The notes beneath the pieces were generated by a model. That model ran no database searches. It was not told where the DNA came from and was given only the letters and a program-made list of their open reading frames with translations. DNA of 6,167 bases from Magnetococcales bacterium (lineage in GTDB: Bacteria > Pseudomonadota > Magnetococcia > Magnetococcales > Magnetaquicoccaceae): contig JADGCR010000137.1 of NCBI GenBank assembly GCA_015228895.1, positions 1 to 6,167 of the forward strand. The letters are read 5' to 3'. Within the stretch, counting starts at the first letter, position 1; every line of letters begins with the position of its first letter. Made by a program: the position numbers and the translations under genes. Below are positions 5,811-6,167 of this stretch, piece by piece.

Positions 5811-6167
5811 ACCGCACCACGTTGGCCCCCTTCGAGATCGTCCCCCTGGGGGGATTGGGGGAGATCGGCATGAATCTCATGGTCTACGGCTACGAGAACA
5901 AACTGCTGGTGGTGGATTGTGGGCTCACCTTCCCCTCCCCGGAAACGCCAGGGGTGGATTTCATCATTCCGGACGTGCAGTATCTGATCGAGAACCGGGA
6001 TCGGGTGGTCGGGTTCGTGCTCACCCATGGCCACGAGGACCATATCGGCGCCATGCCCTACATCTGGCCGGATATCGAAGGCCCCATCTACGGCACGGCC
6101 ATGACCCTCGGTCTGCTGGAGGGCAAATTCCGCGAACACGGACTGCTGGGCCAGGCGGAGATGATCG
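5807..6167 (+). CDS. rnj: Ribonuclease J, N-terminal part (cut by window end)
   Basis: RNase J is a two-metal metallo-beta-lactamase/beta-CASP enzyme with 5' exo- and endonuclease activity on RNA in the cytoplasm. The first 120 residues are present and open to the window end, against roughly 550 in the family. Seen are VPLGGLGEIGMN (12-23), VVDCGLTFP (35-43), GVDFIIPD (49-56), and the metal-binding HGHEDH at 74-79 inside LTHGHEDHIGAMPY. These are specific to RNase J rather than to general hydrolases of the fold. It starts at ATG 5807 in an ATGA overlap with tatC, with GGAG (5795-5798) 8 bases upstream, so it is likely expressed from the tat transcript. The catalytic beta-CASP region and C-terminal domain are outside the window. 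Confidence 0.93.
   Translation, partial: MNRTTLAPFEIVPLGGLGEIGMNLMVYGYENKLLVVDCGLTFPSPETPGVDFIIPDVQYLIENRDRVVGFVLTHGHEDHIGAMPYIWPDIEGPIYGTAMTLGLLEGKFREHGLLGQAEMI

Overview
The window is a GC-rich, tightly packed piece of a Gram-negative chromosome. It encodes an outer-membrane beta-barrel protein, a complete three-gene Tat system (tatA, tatB and tatC as separate genes) and the start of a ribonuclease J. The RNase J N-terminus combines a DCGLTFPSPETPGVD stretch with an HGHEDH metal site, and TatA has His where E. coli TatA has Gln8. Together these point loosely to Alphaproteobacteria or a deep relative such as Magnetococcia. That placement is from memory of family sequences and is low confidence. 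No tRNA, rRNA, CRISPR array, insertion sequence or attachment site was seen.

Layout: (1) 4-1016, plus strand: a small secreted cupin followed, with a 4-base overlap, by a 190-residue protein that I do not recognise. (2) 1024-3476, minus strand: a two-gene operon. A B12-binding-type radical SAM enzyme comes first and a membrane-anchored family 2 glycosyltransferase follows, overlapping it by ATGA. This pair converges on gene 2 with only 7 bases between them. (3) 3477-3665: a divergent intergenic region with a perfect 6-bp-arm palindrome beside the radical SAM start, spaced short repeats, a nine-T tract and a plausible sigma70-type promoter for the plus-strand gene. (4) 3669-4289, plus: a small outer-membrane beta-barrel protein. 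(5) 4428-6167, plus: tatA, tatB, tatC and rnj (RNase J, cut by the window end). The tatB/tatC and tatC/rnj junctions are both 4-base ATGA overlaps, so the last three genes are probably translationally coupled.

How they work together: TatA, TatB and TatC form the twin-arginine translocase in the inner membrane, and RNase J is a cytoplasmic RNA-processing enzyme that appears to ride on the same transcript. The radical SAM/glycosyltransferase pair most likely makes or modifies a lipid-linked or surface glycan or other membrane molecule. Its product cannot be named from sequence alone, and it is the best candidate here for undescribed biology. The rest looks like ordinary chromosomal content.
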